Assembly: GCA_011390565.1 (NCBI GenBank)
Contig: JAABSC010000011.1
Span: 1 to 62,963, forward strand
From: Thioalkalivibrio paradoxus
Lineage (GTDB): Bacteria > Pseudomonadota > Gammaproteobacteria > Ectothiorhodospirales > Ectothiorhodospiraceae
Length of the DNA: 62,963 nt
Direction: 5' to 3'
This document shows positions 56,206-62,963 of this stretch, one piece after another (within the stretch, counting starts at the first letter, position 1; the number at the start of each line of letters is the position of its first letter). Under the pieces are notes generated by a model, which did no database searches, was not told the DNA's origin, and was given only the letters and a program-made list of their open reading frames with translations. The translations under genes were made by a program, and so were the position numbers.

Positions 56206-57447
56206 TCATGCATTCTGCACTGTCTGTCCCGGTTCCGGATCGGTGTCGGCGCGCGGGAGCGTGAACTCAAAGGTTGCGCCGCCACCGGGTGTGTCCTGAA
56301 GTGAAACGCCCCCGCCGTGTGCCTCGATGATCCTGCGCACGATGGCGAGACCAAGACCTGTATTCTTTTCTCCAGCGGTCCCTTTTGCGCGGATCTTGCC
56401 AAATAACTTGAACAATCGGTCCCGGTCCTCACTGGCGATGCCGAGCCCGTGGTCGGCCACTGCAACCGTGACATCTTCGACGCCCTCACGCACGCGGATC
56501 TCGATCCGGCTACCCGGCTGCGAGAACTTGATCGCATTGCCGATCAGATTGTTCAGCACCTGCTCGATCTTCGTCGAGTCCATCGCGACCAGGAGTTCGC
56601 CGGTAGGTGGATGCAGATCGAGGGTGATGTCCTTCTTTCCCGCCAGCACCGCATTACGGGCAACATTGTCCGTCACCAGCGGAGCGAGATCATCGGCCTG
56701 GATATCAAGCGTGAGATGGCCCGACTCGATCGTGGCGACGTCGAGGACGTCGTTCAGCAGGTCCAGCATGAACCGGCTGGTCTCGCGTATGGTTTGGACG
56801 AACGACAACTGCTCCGCGTCGAGAACGTCGCGCGCCTCGGTCTCGATGAACTCGCTGTAGGTCTGGATCACGCCAATGGGCGTGCGCAGATCGTGGGCCG
56901 CCATCCCAAGCAACTGATTCTTTTTCTCGTCGAGTGCAGCGAGTTCCGCGTTGGCTTTCGCGAGCGTGCGGTGAAGGTTGGCCAGTTCATTGTTGACCTT
57001 GGTCAGTTCTTCGTAAACCGGATCATCCGGAGGCGCGATGGCGGATTTCTGCACGGCGAGTTCCTTGGCGGCCGTGCGCAGGGCATTGGTCTGCTCGTTG
57101 TTGATGAGCATCAGTTCCTGGCTGAGATGGTCGATCCCTTCCTGCAGCGGTGCTGCAATGACCAGCAGTCCTCCCTCGACCTCGCCACCGGTGAAATGGA
57201 GCGTACCCAGTCGCCCGCGCCACCGTCCGGAAAGGCGCCAGTCGAAGCTCGCCTGATGGTCATGGAGCTCCTCCAGGAAGCGCTCCGCGCTATGGACATC
57301 CTCGGCGGCGACGACATCGATGAGGTTTCTGCCCGGCGCGAATTCGTGGGCAAGGCCGAGATCGTCGCGCACGACCGTCCGGATCGTCCCCTGGCGGTCG
57401 CAGAGAACGGCGATGCCCTGGTTCGCGACCTGCGGCACCGCGGTCAT
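56206..57447 (-). CDS. Soluble PAS-type sensor histidine kinase
   Basis: 413 residues, no membrane segments. The N-terminal 110 residues look like a PAS domain (GIAVLCDRQGTIRTVVRDDLG). A coiled coil (about 120-185) leads to HisKA with the phosphorylated His in GMAAHDLRTPIG, then HATPase with LNNLIGNAIKFS, ADHGLGI and NTGLGLAIVRRI. There is no receiver. Its ATG overlaps the stop of the B12-binding protein gene, so the two are probably a sensor-kinase pair. The cognate receiver could be one of those on the hybrid kinase at 51644. Confidence 0.92.
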   Translation of the reverse strand: MTAVPQVANQGIAVLCDRQGTIRTVVRDDLGLAHEFAPGRNLIDVVAAEDVHSAERFLEELHDHQASFDWRLSGRWRGRLGTLHFTGGEVEGGLLVIAAPLQEGIDHLSQELMLINNEQTNALRTAAKELAVQKSAIAPPDDPVYEELTKVNNELANLHRTLAKANAELAALDEKKNQLLGMAAHDLRTPIGVIQTYSEFIETEARDVLDAEQLSFVQTIRETSRFMLDLLNDVLDVATIESGHLTLDIQADDLAPLVTDNVARNAVLAGKKDITLDLHPPTGELLVAMDSTKIEQVLNNLIGNAIKFSQPGSRIEIRVREGVEDVTVAVADHGLGIASEDRDRLFKLFGKIRAKGTAGEKNTGLGLAIVRRIIEAHGGGVSLQDTPGGGATFEFTLPRADTDPEPGQTVQNA

Positions 57448-58547
57448 TGCGTCTGGCCCGGCTCGGTGAGCCTTTGTGCCAGGGCGATCGCCGCGTCCGC
57501 GTCCGGGGCGTGACCGTCGGCGCCGACCTTGCGCCAAAGCTCGGGGTCGAGATTGAACGGAAAACCGCCGACCAGGATGCGGACACCGGCGCAGGCCGGG
57601 CTGGCGCGTACCGCGGCGATCATCTCGGCAACCGTGCGCACGTGGTAGGTCATGGTCGCCGAGATGCCCAACACCGTGGCCTTGCGTTCGATGACCGCCT
57701 GCACGACGGCCGTAATCGGCGTATTGGCTCCGAGAAAGTACGTATCCCATCCGGCCATCTCGAAGAAATCCGCGACCATCCGCACACCGAGTTCGTGCAG
57801 GTCCCCGGAGACGCAGGTTGCGACCAGCCTGCCCCCGCTCTTCTCGGTGGCGAAGACATAAGGATAGAGTTGCGACATGATCAACTGCGTCGCGGCGGTG
57901 CAGTAATGCTCCTGGGCCACGGAGATCTGGTTGGTCTGCCAAAGGCGACCGATCTCGTACTGCGACGGCTGGAAGACATACAGATAGATGTCGCGTACCC
58001 CGATCCCATTCGCCACCGACTCGAGGATCAGCCGACTGGCGTGCTGCCGCTCGCCACGCAGCAGCGACTGCACGTAGTGATTGGCGAGTGCCGCGTGCGG
58101 TTTCGACGGATCGATGAAGGTCTCGACGTCCTCCGCCAGCGCCGAAAATTCGGCCAACGCATCGGCAATGATCCCGGTGGCCTCCGAAGCGAGATCGGGC
58201 GCGATGTACTCCGGTATCACGTCCTTCATGCACTGCAGGTGAAACAGAAAGTCTTCCGCCCGCACGCCGTGCTTGGCCAGCATGATCTTGGCCCAGCCGA
58301 CATAGTCCACGAAGAATTGAGCATTCTCCGAGGCCAGGGCCTCGGCGAGATAGCGCAGGTGGTATCCGGCATCCTCGAGCGATTTGGCGCGCCCCTTCGC
58401 ACCGTAGCGATGCACGAGTTCCGGGTGCGCCAGGAATTCCTCTTCGACGAGGTGCCTGGCAATGGCGTCGCGTGCATCGGCCACCGCACTGCCGGCGCGT
58501 TGCAGCAGCCGGGTCTGCGGGCCGGCTGCGGGGTCAGGAACTGACAT
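57444..58547 (-). CDS. CarH-like cobalamin-binding sensor protein
   Basis: 367 residues. An N-terminal helical domain (about 1-150) resembles that of other B12-binding sensors but lacks a MerR DNA-binding part. The four-helix B12-cap domain (about 160-235) has LWQTNQISVAQEHYC: the Trp and the Glu-His pair ten and eleven residues later match the W-x9-EH motif of CarH, which holds adenosylcobalamin in the dark. The Rossmann-like domain has the base-off motif DLHELG (His near residue 248). It overlaps both neighbours (ABM gene by 14 bases, kinase by ATGA). A light or cobalamin sensor for the kinase is the best inference. Confidence 0.85.
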   Translation of the reverse strand: MSVPDPAAGPQTRLLQRAGSAVADARDAIARHLVEEEFLAHPELVHRYGAKGRAKSLEDAGYHLRYLAEALASENAQFFVDYVGWAKIMLAKHGVRAEDFLFHLQCMKDVIPEYIAPDLASEATGIIADALAEFSALAEDVETFIDPSKPHAALANHYVQSLLRGERQHASRLILESVANGIGVRDIYLYVFQPSQYEIGRLWQTNQISVAQEHYCTAATQLIMSQLYPYVFATEKSGGRLVATCVSGDLHELGVRMVADFFEMAGWDTYFLGANTPITAVVQAVIERKATVLGISATMTYHVRTVAEMIAAVRASPACAGVRILVGGFPFNLDPELWRKVGADGHAPDADAAIALAQRLTEPGQTQ

Positions 58548-58923
58548 GTTCGAACTCGCGGATCCAGGTCTCGCCCCGCACCAGCTTCAGCCCGGCGGGG
58601 ATGCCGGCATGCGAGTCGTGATAGAGGTGGCTGCGGTGCCACTCGCGAAAACTTCGGGCATCGGTCCAGAAGGTCAGCAGCCAGATTTCGTCCGGGCAGT
58701 CCGCCGGGCTCAGCACCCGCATGTCGACGAACCCGGGGACGTCGTCCACCAAATGCGGACGATTGCGAAAGGCCTTCCGGACGTCCGCGGTCATGCCGTT
58801 GGCGATCACGAATCGGCTGATCGCCGCGAAACCCGTATCCCCCGCGCCACCGTCCGGTTTCGCCTCACGGCCTCCGGCGGGTAAACCGAGCGATCGAGAC
58901 TCTGGCTGACCTTCACTGCTCAT
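58534..58923 (-). CDS. ABM-domain protein (antibiotic biosynthesis monooxygenase / HmoA-like)
   Basis: 129 residues. A polar leader of about 30 residues is followed by a dimeric ferredoxin-like ABM domain: FAAISRFVIANG, VPGFVDMRVL, IWLLTFWTDARSFREWHRSH. This fold includes haem-degrading IsdG/HmoA-type enzymes and small quinone monooxygenases. No haem ligand can be assigned. It is the first gene of a three-gene run with the B12 sensor and the histidine kinase, overlapping the former by 14 bases. Confidence 0.78.
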   Translation of the reverse strand: MSSEGQPESRSLGLPAGGREAKPDGGAGDTGFAAISRFVIANGMTADVRKAFRNRPHLVDDVPGFVDMRVLSPADCPDEIWLLTFWTDARSFREWHRSHLYHDSHAGIPAGLKLVRGETWIREFEHVSS

Positions 58924-59162
58924 GTATCGAGCTTAGCAGGGTTTCCGTGCGCGTTCCGGGCGATAGCGCACACAACCCGAGCAGAACGGCACAAAGTGCC
59001 ATGGCCATGCGCCGATGAGAACACCCTCCCTTGCTTGCGGGGGAGGGATGGGGAGGGGCGCAACGCAGGCCCTGGCCCTCACTCCTGGCCCCTCTCCCGC
59101 AAACGGTAGAGGGGAGACCTGCGAACGATCATCCCGTTGGTTTATGCCCTGCCCTGCAGCCC
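58924..59162. repeat. Intergenic gap with C/G-rich repeat, copy 3
   Basis: At 59023-59057 the block CCCTCCCTTGCTTGCGGGGGAGGG followed by ATGGGGAGGGG matches the hairpin module of copies 1 and 2. A related CCCCTCTCCCGC..GTAGAGGGG hairpin follows at about 59091-59115. The rest holds nothing recognisable. Confidence 0.65.
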
Positions 59163-59684
59163 TCACGGCACGACGTTGGACATCTGCCCCATGTTGTGGC
59201 GTATATGCACCAGCTTTCCATTCACCTCGCGGAACACGCCGGTCATCAACTCGACATCGTGCTCCAGCACGTCGACATGATCGCTCATGCGCTGCATGCG
59301 CCCGCGGACGCCGTCGAGGTCCTCCTCGACTCCCTGCATACCGGCGCTGATCGAAGCCATCTGGTCGACCACGATGGGTAGCCTGCCCGCGCTATCGCCA
59401 ATCCGTTGGACGTGGACCCGCATCCCGGTCATCTGATCGCCCATCTCCTCGAGATGCACGACGCTGCGGTCCATGTTGCGGATCAGCACTCCGATCTCGT
59501 GGGCGAGTTCCCCGACGAAGTAGAGGTTGACCAGCGCGACCAGCGCCAGGCCCGCCACCATGATCTGAGTGAAGCGATTGGTGTGATGCACCTGCTCCGC
59601 ATCGGACACCTGCTTCTGCCGGATGTCGTCCTCGATCTTCTCCAGGTGACGGACGATCTTGTCGAGGCTTTGTTCGGGGCCCAT
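59163..59684 (-). CDS. Small membrane-anchored, Met-rich coiled-coil protein
   Basis: 173 residues. A charged N-terminal cytoplasmic stretch (1-36) precedes one membrane helix (about 38-58). The rest is predicted outside the membrane and is heptad-like, rich in Met, His, Asp and Val (EEMGDQMTGMRVHVQ, MQRMSDHVDVLEHDVELM, IRHNMGQMSNVVP). It is built like its upstream neighbour and is probably a diverged paralogue. No known family was recognised. It is the last gene of the operon with the degenerate cyclase; the gap is eight bases. Confidence 0.75.
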   Translation of the reverse strand: MGPEQSLDKIVRHLEKIEDDIRQKQVSDAEQVHHTNRFTQIMVAGLALVALVNLYFVGELAHEIGVLIRNMDRSVVHLEEMGDQMTGMRVHVQRIGDSAGRLPIVVDQMASISAGMQGVEEDLDGVRGRMQRMSDHVDVLEHDVELMTGVFREVNGKLVHIRHNMGQMSNVVP

Positions 59685-59692
59685 GTCGGTGC

Positions 59693-60241
59693 CTACCAGA
59701 AGGGGTTGAACTGGTTGAACTGGCGCATCGGTCGGGACATGTGCTGAACGTCATTTGCCAGCATCCCCATGGTGCCATCCATCACCTGAAACGACTCGTT
59801 CATGTCGCCGACATGTCCGGACAGCCGCCCGACGTCGTGATCGAGAACGGTCATGTGCTGATGGATCTCGACCATGCCCACCGCGATGGTGCCAACACTG
59901 CCGTTGATGTCGTCCATCCGCCGTACGATCCCCTCCATGCCCTGCATGTTCGTATCCAGACGCGCCACCGTGCCAAGCATTCGGTTCATGTCCTGGTTGA
60001 TCTCTCCAACGTGGTCGTTCAGCACCGAGATCACCCGATTCATGTGACTCATCTGCGCGGAGATCACGATCACGAGGAAAAACAGGGCGCCGAGCACAAG
60101 CGCCAGTCCCAGAAACGTGACGCGGTACAGGAAGTTCAGCCGCTGGGCCAGTACGGCCGCACTTTCGAGATGCAGGGAGTGAATGTGATCGAAGCGTTCG
60201 AGTGCCTCTTCAACCATCTTCTCCTGGTCGAAATAGCTCAT
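59693..60241 (-). CDS. Small membrane-anchored, Met-rich coiled-coil protein (upstream paralogue)
   Basis: 182 residues. The N-terminal 38 residues are cytoplasmic (MSYFDQEKMVEEALERFDHI), followed by one membrane helix (about 42-62). The outer part is helical and very rich in Met, Asp and His (MNRMLGTVARLDTNMQGMEG, VEIHQHMTVLDHDVGRLSG, DVQHMSRPM), ending in Asn/Phe. Repeats of about 22 residues containing DMN/DIN/DTN can be seen. Its ATG overlaps the stop of the cyclase-like gene, so it is co-translated with it. Function unknown; a signalling partner or metal-binding sensor is possible. Confidence 0.77.
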   Translation of the reverse strand: MSYFDQEKMVEEALERFDHIHSLHLESAAVLAQRLNFLYRVTFLGLALVLGALFFLVIVISAQMSHMNRVISVLNDHVGEINQDMNRMLGTVARLDTNMQGMEGIVRRMDDINGSVGTIAVGMVEIHQHMTVLDHDVGRLSGHVGDMNESFQVMDGTMGMLANDVQHMSRPMRQFNQFNPFW

Positions 60242-62283
60242 GATTCACCACCCTCCCCCGCCTTGCGGATGCAGTCGATCTGCCAGGCGACCGCGACATC
60301 GCTGGGATACTGCTCCTGAAGGGCATAAAACCGATCCAGCGCGGCCTCGGGATCCTCGTCCACGAACCTCAGCGTGAGCGCGGCCTCGTACCTCGAAATG
60401 TAGTCCCGCCGGGCGACGAGGGCCGCGTCATCGACATACCCGCATAGCTCGTGGACGTCGAAGCTACCGTCTTGATCAAACACCCCTACCCGATCGACCC
60501 ACCGCCAGATGAAGTCCCGCGCGGTCTCCTCGCGGATTGCGGTACTCGCCAGAATCGTCGTGCCGTAGCGCTTGTTCAGATTGCTCAGCCAGAAATTCAC
60601 GGATACCGGACCCCCAACCAGCGAGTAGAACATACGGTCCTCGGAGCCGAAATTACCGACCATGCAGACATCGCGGTGCAGCCCGATCCTGACCGCCATC
60701 GCCGGGTGATTCTCCCAGCGCAGTGTCTGGCTCAGGTGATGGATCGCCGCCTCGCATTCCAGCGCCGCCCCGCAGGCATGGTAGACATCGTTCGAGGCTG
60801 CATCGGGGGCGCCCCAGAACGCGATCACGCGGTCGTCGATGAACTTGTCGATGGAGCCCCCATTGCGGTGCACGGCCTCGAAGACCTCGCCCTGGTAACG
60901 AGTCAGGTAGTCCGCCTGTTCCTTCACCCCCATTTGGGCGCCAACCTTCGTGAACCGGTTGATCCCCGTGTTCAGGAGAACGAGAGGCCGCGACTCCGCG
61001 CCGAGGGTTGCCTCCTGCTTCTCCGAAAGAAGCCGACGCAGCAGCGCTGTGGGGACATATCGCTTGAATGCCATCAGACTTGCGGCCATCTGACTCAGCG
61101 CGCGGTCCAGCGTTCTGAACTCGTTGAAGTCCGCCTGCACCGGCTTGAGTTCACCGAAGCGCAGCTGTTCCAGAAGCCGGGCATTGTCGACCATCTGCCG
61201 CAACGGGCGGGTCAGCTGTCCAGCGGTTACGAAGATCACATAGGCGGCGACGATCATCATGATCAGGGCCAGCGTGACCGACGTATGCAAACCGCGGTTG
61301 ACCCCCGCCAGCACCACGTGCTCGGGAACCAGAAGGAACAGGTACCAGTCCTCGTCGAGATGCTCGGTCAGTCGCTTCTTCTGCACGAGGTACTGGCCGG
61401 GCTCGAGATCCAGTTCGACCACACTGGAGTTGCCCAGCGCATCCGGCTCCTGCATGCGCATCTGCGCCCAGGCCTGTCCGATCCATCGCTGCCGCAAATC
61501 CGTGACCTGCGGCAACTCACCCGGATCGCGCCCGGCTCTTCCCGGGACCTGGCCGAGGGGATGCGCGATCACCTCGTCCGCGGCATTGATGATCAGCAGC
61601 ATCGAACCCTCGCCCAGGGCGTAGGCCGGAAGCAGTGCATTCAGGCCCGCCAGGGGAATCTCGACACCAATCACACCGGCCACGGCGCCGTCAGGACCTG
61701 CGATGGCCCGCGACACGGTGACCCCGGGTTCCCCCGAAAGACTGAGTGCGTGAACATCGCTGAACCGGGTATTGAGCGCAGCGGTATCCGAGGACAGCCG
61801 CTGAATGGCCCGGGGGCGATCGGTAGGGGGCTTCTGGAGGCTCGCCATCGCCGCGAAGTCCGGGTCCCGGTAGACCCACTCTTCCACCGGCTCGTTGTCC
61901 TGGCTCGAAGCGAACCGGGTGGCCGGGTTAGGCAGGGACCGGGCCTCGAGGAAACGTCCCTCGGTGTCGGCAATGAAGGCCGCCTGGTGCAGCGAGGACT
62001 GCTGGGTCAACTCCCAGAGGCTGCGCAGGACCCGGTCCCGATGCCCGTCCAGATCCATCCCCGAGAGTGCGGCGGCCAGAAGAGCCAGACTGTCGCCGAC
62101 TTCCGCATATCGCTCGACGAGACGCTGCCGCGTCTTTTCCTGAACACCGTCAATAACCTGCGTACCCACATCCACCACGCCGGAACGGGCCTGCTGGTAC
62201 CCCGATGCCGCAACCACCGTCACGGTAATGATCATCATGGAGATGAACAGCACCTGCACGACGGTGCTGAATCCCAGGCGCAT
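60238..62283 (-). CDS. Cache-domain protein with degenerate class III nucleotide cyclase domain
   Basis: 681 residues from MRLGFSTVVQV with GGGAG upstream; a longer frame to 62442 is rejected. One membrane helix (about 7-30), a dCache sensor (30-320), a second helix (about 340-362), a linker and a class III cyclase domain (about 425-600). The domain keeps GGSIDKFIDDRVIAFWGAP (one metal Asp, substrate Lys) and VGNFGSEDRMFYSL. However, the first metal Asp is replaced (LLNTGINRFT, Gly), and the substrate Asp, catalytic Asn and Arg are lost in LVGGPVSVNFWL. Cyclase activity is therefore unlikely. A short helical tail closes the protein. Confidence 0.88.
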   Translation of the reverse strand: MRLGFSTVVQVLFISMMIITVTVVAASGYQQARSGVVDVGTQVIDGVQEKTRQRLVERYAEVGDSLALLAAALSGMDLDGHRDRVLRSLWELTQQSSLHQAAFIADTEGRFLEARSLPNPATRFASSQDNEPVEEWVYRDPDFAAMASLQKPPTDRPRAIQRLSSDTAALNTRFSDVHALSLSGEPGVTVSRAIAGPDGAVAGVIGVEIPLAGLNALLPAYALGEGSMLLIINAADEVIAHPLGQVPGRAGRDPGELPQVTDLRQRWIGQAWAQMRMQEPDALGNSSVVELDLEPGQYLVQKKRLTEHLDEDWYLFLLVPEHVVLAGVNRGLHTSVTLALIMMIVAAYVIFVTAGQLTRPLRQMVDNARLLEQLRFGELKPVQADFNEFRTLDRALSQMAASLMAFKRYVPTALLRRLLSEKQEATLGAESRPLVLLNTGINRFTKVGAQMGVKEQADYLTRYQGEVFEAVHRNGGSIDKFIDDRVIAFWGAPDAASNDVYHACGAALECEAAIHHLSQTLRWENHPAMAVRIGLHRDVCMVGNFGSEDRMFYSLVGGPVSVNFWLSNLNKRYGTTILASTAIREETARDFIWRWVDRVGVFDQDGSFDVHELCGYVDDAALVARRDYISRYEAALTLRFVDEDPEAALDRFYALQEQYPSDVAVAWQIDCIRKAGEGGES

Positions 62284-62514
62284 GGCGTACTCCCGCAGTT
62301 GTACGATACCGGTTCGAGGGCCGCCCGCGGACGCAGGAAATCCGTGCCGCACGCGGGCGAAAATCAACCTCCGGAAGAGAGTGCAACAGAACCCTCGTCG
62401 CCGCAATGCCACTTCATGACGAGTGGACCACGCAATCGCCACGGCATGGGCGTCGGTCGCTCATGGACCGGCCGCTCCTGACCGGCTCGAACCCCTGACC
62501 GCCGCGGGTGTCGA

Positions 62515-62963
62515 TCAGCCGGCGGGCGCCGGCATCAACCAAAGCGTCAGCGTGAACAGGCTCACGGTGAGGCTCGACCCGAAGATCGGAAGCATCATCA
62601 AGCCGGCCAGCGGTTCGCGCTGCACGAGGATCACCCCGAGCACCAGCAGACTGATGGCCCAGGCAACCGCCGCCACGATGGCGGGCAGGATAAGGCCGGC
62701 GAGCAGCAACAGCATGCACACCAGCGGTAGCGTCAGATTCAGGGCGACCAGGATCATCTCGCGAGACCCCGCCGCCCGGCCGGCCGCGAGCGCGTAGGCG
62801 TACGCGGCCCAAACGAGCAGGAGGCCGAAAGCGAACGCACCCGCGGCCGGCGAACCGAGGGGCGCGCGCAATCCCGCCGCGCCGCGAGGCTCCAGGCCCA
62901 CGCCGAGGGCGATGATGGCCAGCGCCACGCCGAGGCTCAGGATCAGCCAGAACCACAGGGTGC
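62515..62963 (-). CDS. Hypothetical membrane protein, 5' end outside the window
   Basis: The frame is open to the right edge, so the start lies beyond the window; an internal GTG at 62928 is only one possible start. About 148 residues are visible, nearly all hydrophobic, with four or five membrane segments (WFWLILSLGVALAIIAL, GAFAFGLLLVWAAYAYAL, LIVALNLTLPLV-like, LAGLILPAIVAAVAWAISLLVLG, LPIFGSSLTVSLFTLTLWL). No family recognised. A 231-base gap without any clear feature separates it from the cyclase-like gene. Confidence 0.6.
   Translation of the reverse strand, partial: TLWFWLILSLGVALAIIALGVGLEPRGAAGLRAPLGSPAAGAFAFGLLLVWAAYAYALAAGRAAGSREMILVALNLTLPLVCMLLLLAGLILPAIVAAVAWAISLLVLGVILVQREPLAGLMMLPIFGSSLTVSLFTLTLWLMPAPAG

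Noticed and set aside
60541..60990. Active adenylate or guanylate cyclase
   Set aside because: Four residues needed for metal binding and catalysis are replaced, so an active enzyme is not supported.
1..62963. Ku, KaiA, EutA/EutE, RuBisCO, sox, dsr genes, tRNA or rRNA genes
   Set aside because: I looked for their motifs because the neighbours suggested them; none was found in either strand of this window.

Overview
This is a GC-rich, gene-dense stretch of a bacterial chromosome. The best fit is a sulfur-oxidising, autotrophic gammaproteobacterium of the Ectothiorhodospiraceae/Thioalkalivibrio type. That is an inference from gene content: a sulfur oxygenase/reductase, a class 1 fructose-1,6-bisphosphatase, EttA, CbpA/CbpM, many two-component and cyclic-di-GMP proteins, and KaiBC. 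No rRNA, tRNA, CRISPR array, phage or transposase gene was recognised. Both edge genes are incomplete.

Layout. 1-554 is the end of an unknown protein. 838-9732 (+) is a tightly packed run: a TolC/adaptor/RND efflux pump, then the three LigD activities of bacterial end joining as three separate genes in the order phosphoesterase, ligase, polymerase, then a small membrane protein. 9907-11429 holds ChaB, a CHAD protein and a 45-residue DUF3096 protein. 11616-22281 (-) is an amino-alcohol uptake and breakdown cluster: polyamine-type ABC importer, SDR dehydrogenase, EutB, EutC, an APH-type kinase, a class III PLP enzyme of the phospho-lyase kind, and an Ap4A-phosphorylase-like protein. A DeoR-type regulator (22642-23436) is divergent from it. 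23469-26018 (-) is modABC. 26117-28651 (-) pairs a c-type cytochrome with an AttH/CrtC-like protein, and is followed by MltF, an SLC13 carrier, a membrane protein and a GGDEF protein.

35312-42759 holds fbp, an alpha/beta hydrolase, ettA, two Hsp20 genes behind a sigma-32-like promoter, cbpA-cbpM and a lipase-like hydrolase. Palindromic and tandem repeats lie between them. 42963-43907 (-) is the sulfur oxygenase/reductase, divergent from a receiver-EAL protein. 45505-58923 is signalling: a 2037-residue hybrid kinase (+), then on the minus strand ABM-domain protein, CarH-like B12-binding protein, PAS histidine kinase, kaiB, kaiC and a second hybrid kinase. 59163-62283 (-) encodes a Cache-domain protein whose class III cyclase domain has lost its catalytic residues, with two small Met-rich, membrane-anchored proteins.

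The most interesting regions are two. One is the B12-sensor/kinase/KaiBC locus, which could join light or cobalamin status to a Kai-type timer in a non-phototroph. The other is the pseudo-cyclase operon with its paired coiled-coil proteins, which matches no system I know. All function calls come from reading motifs and gene order; no database search was run.
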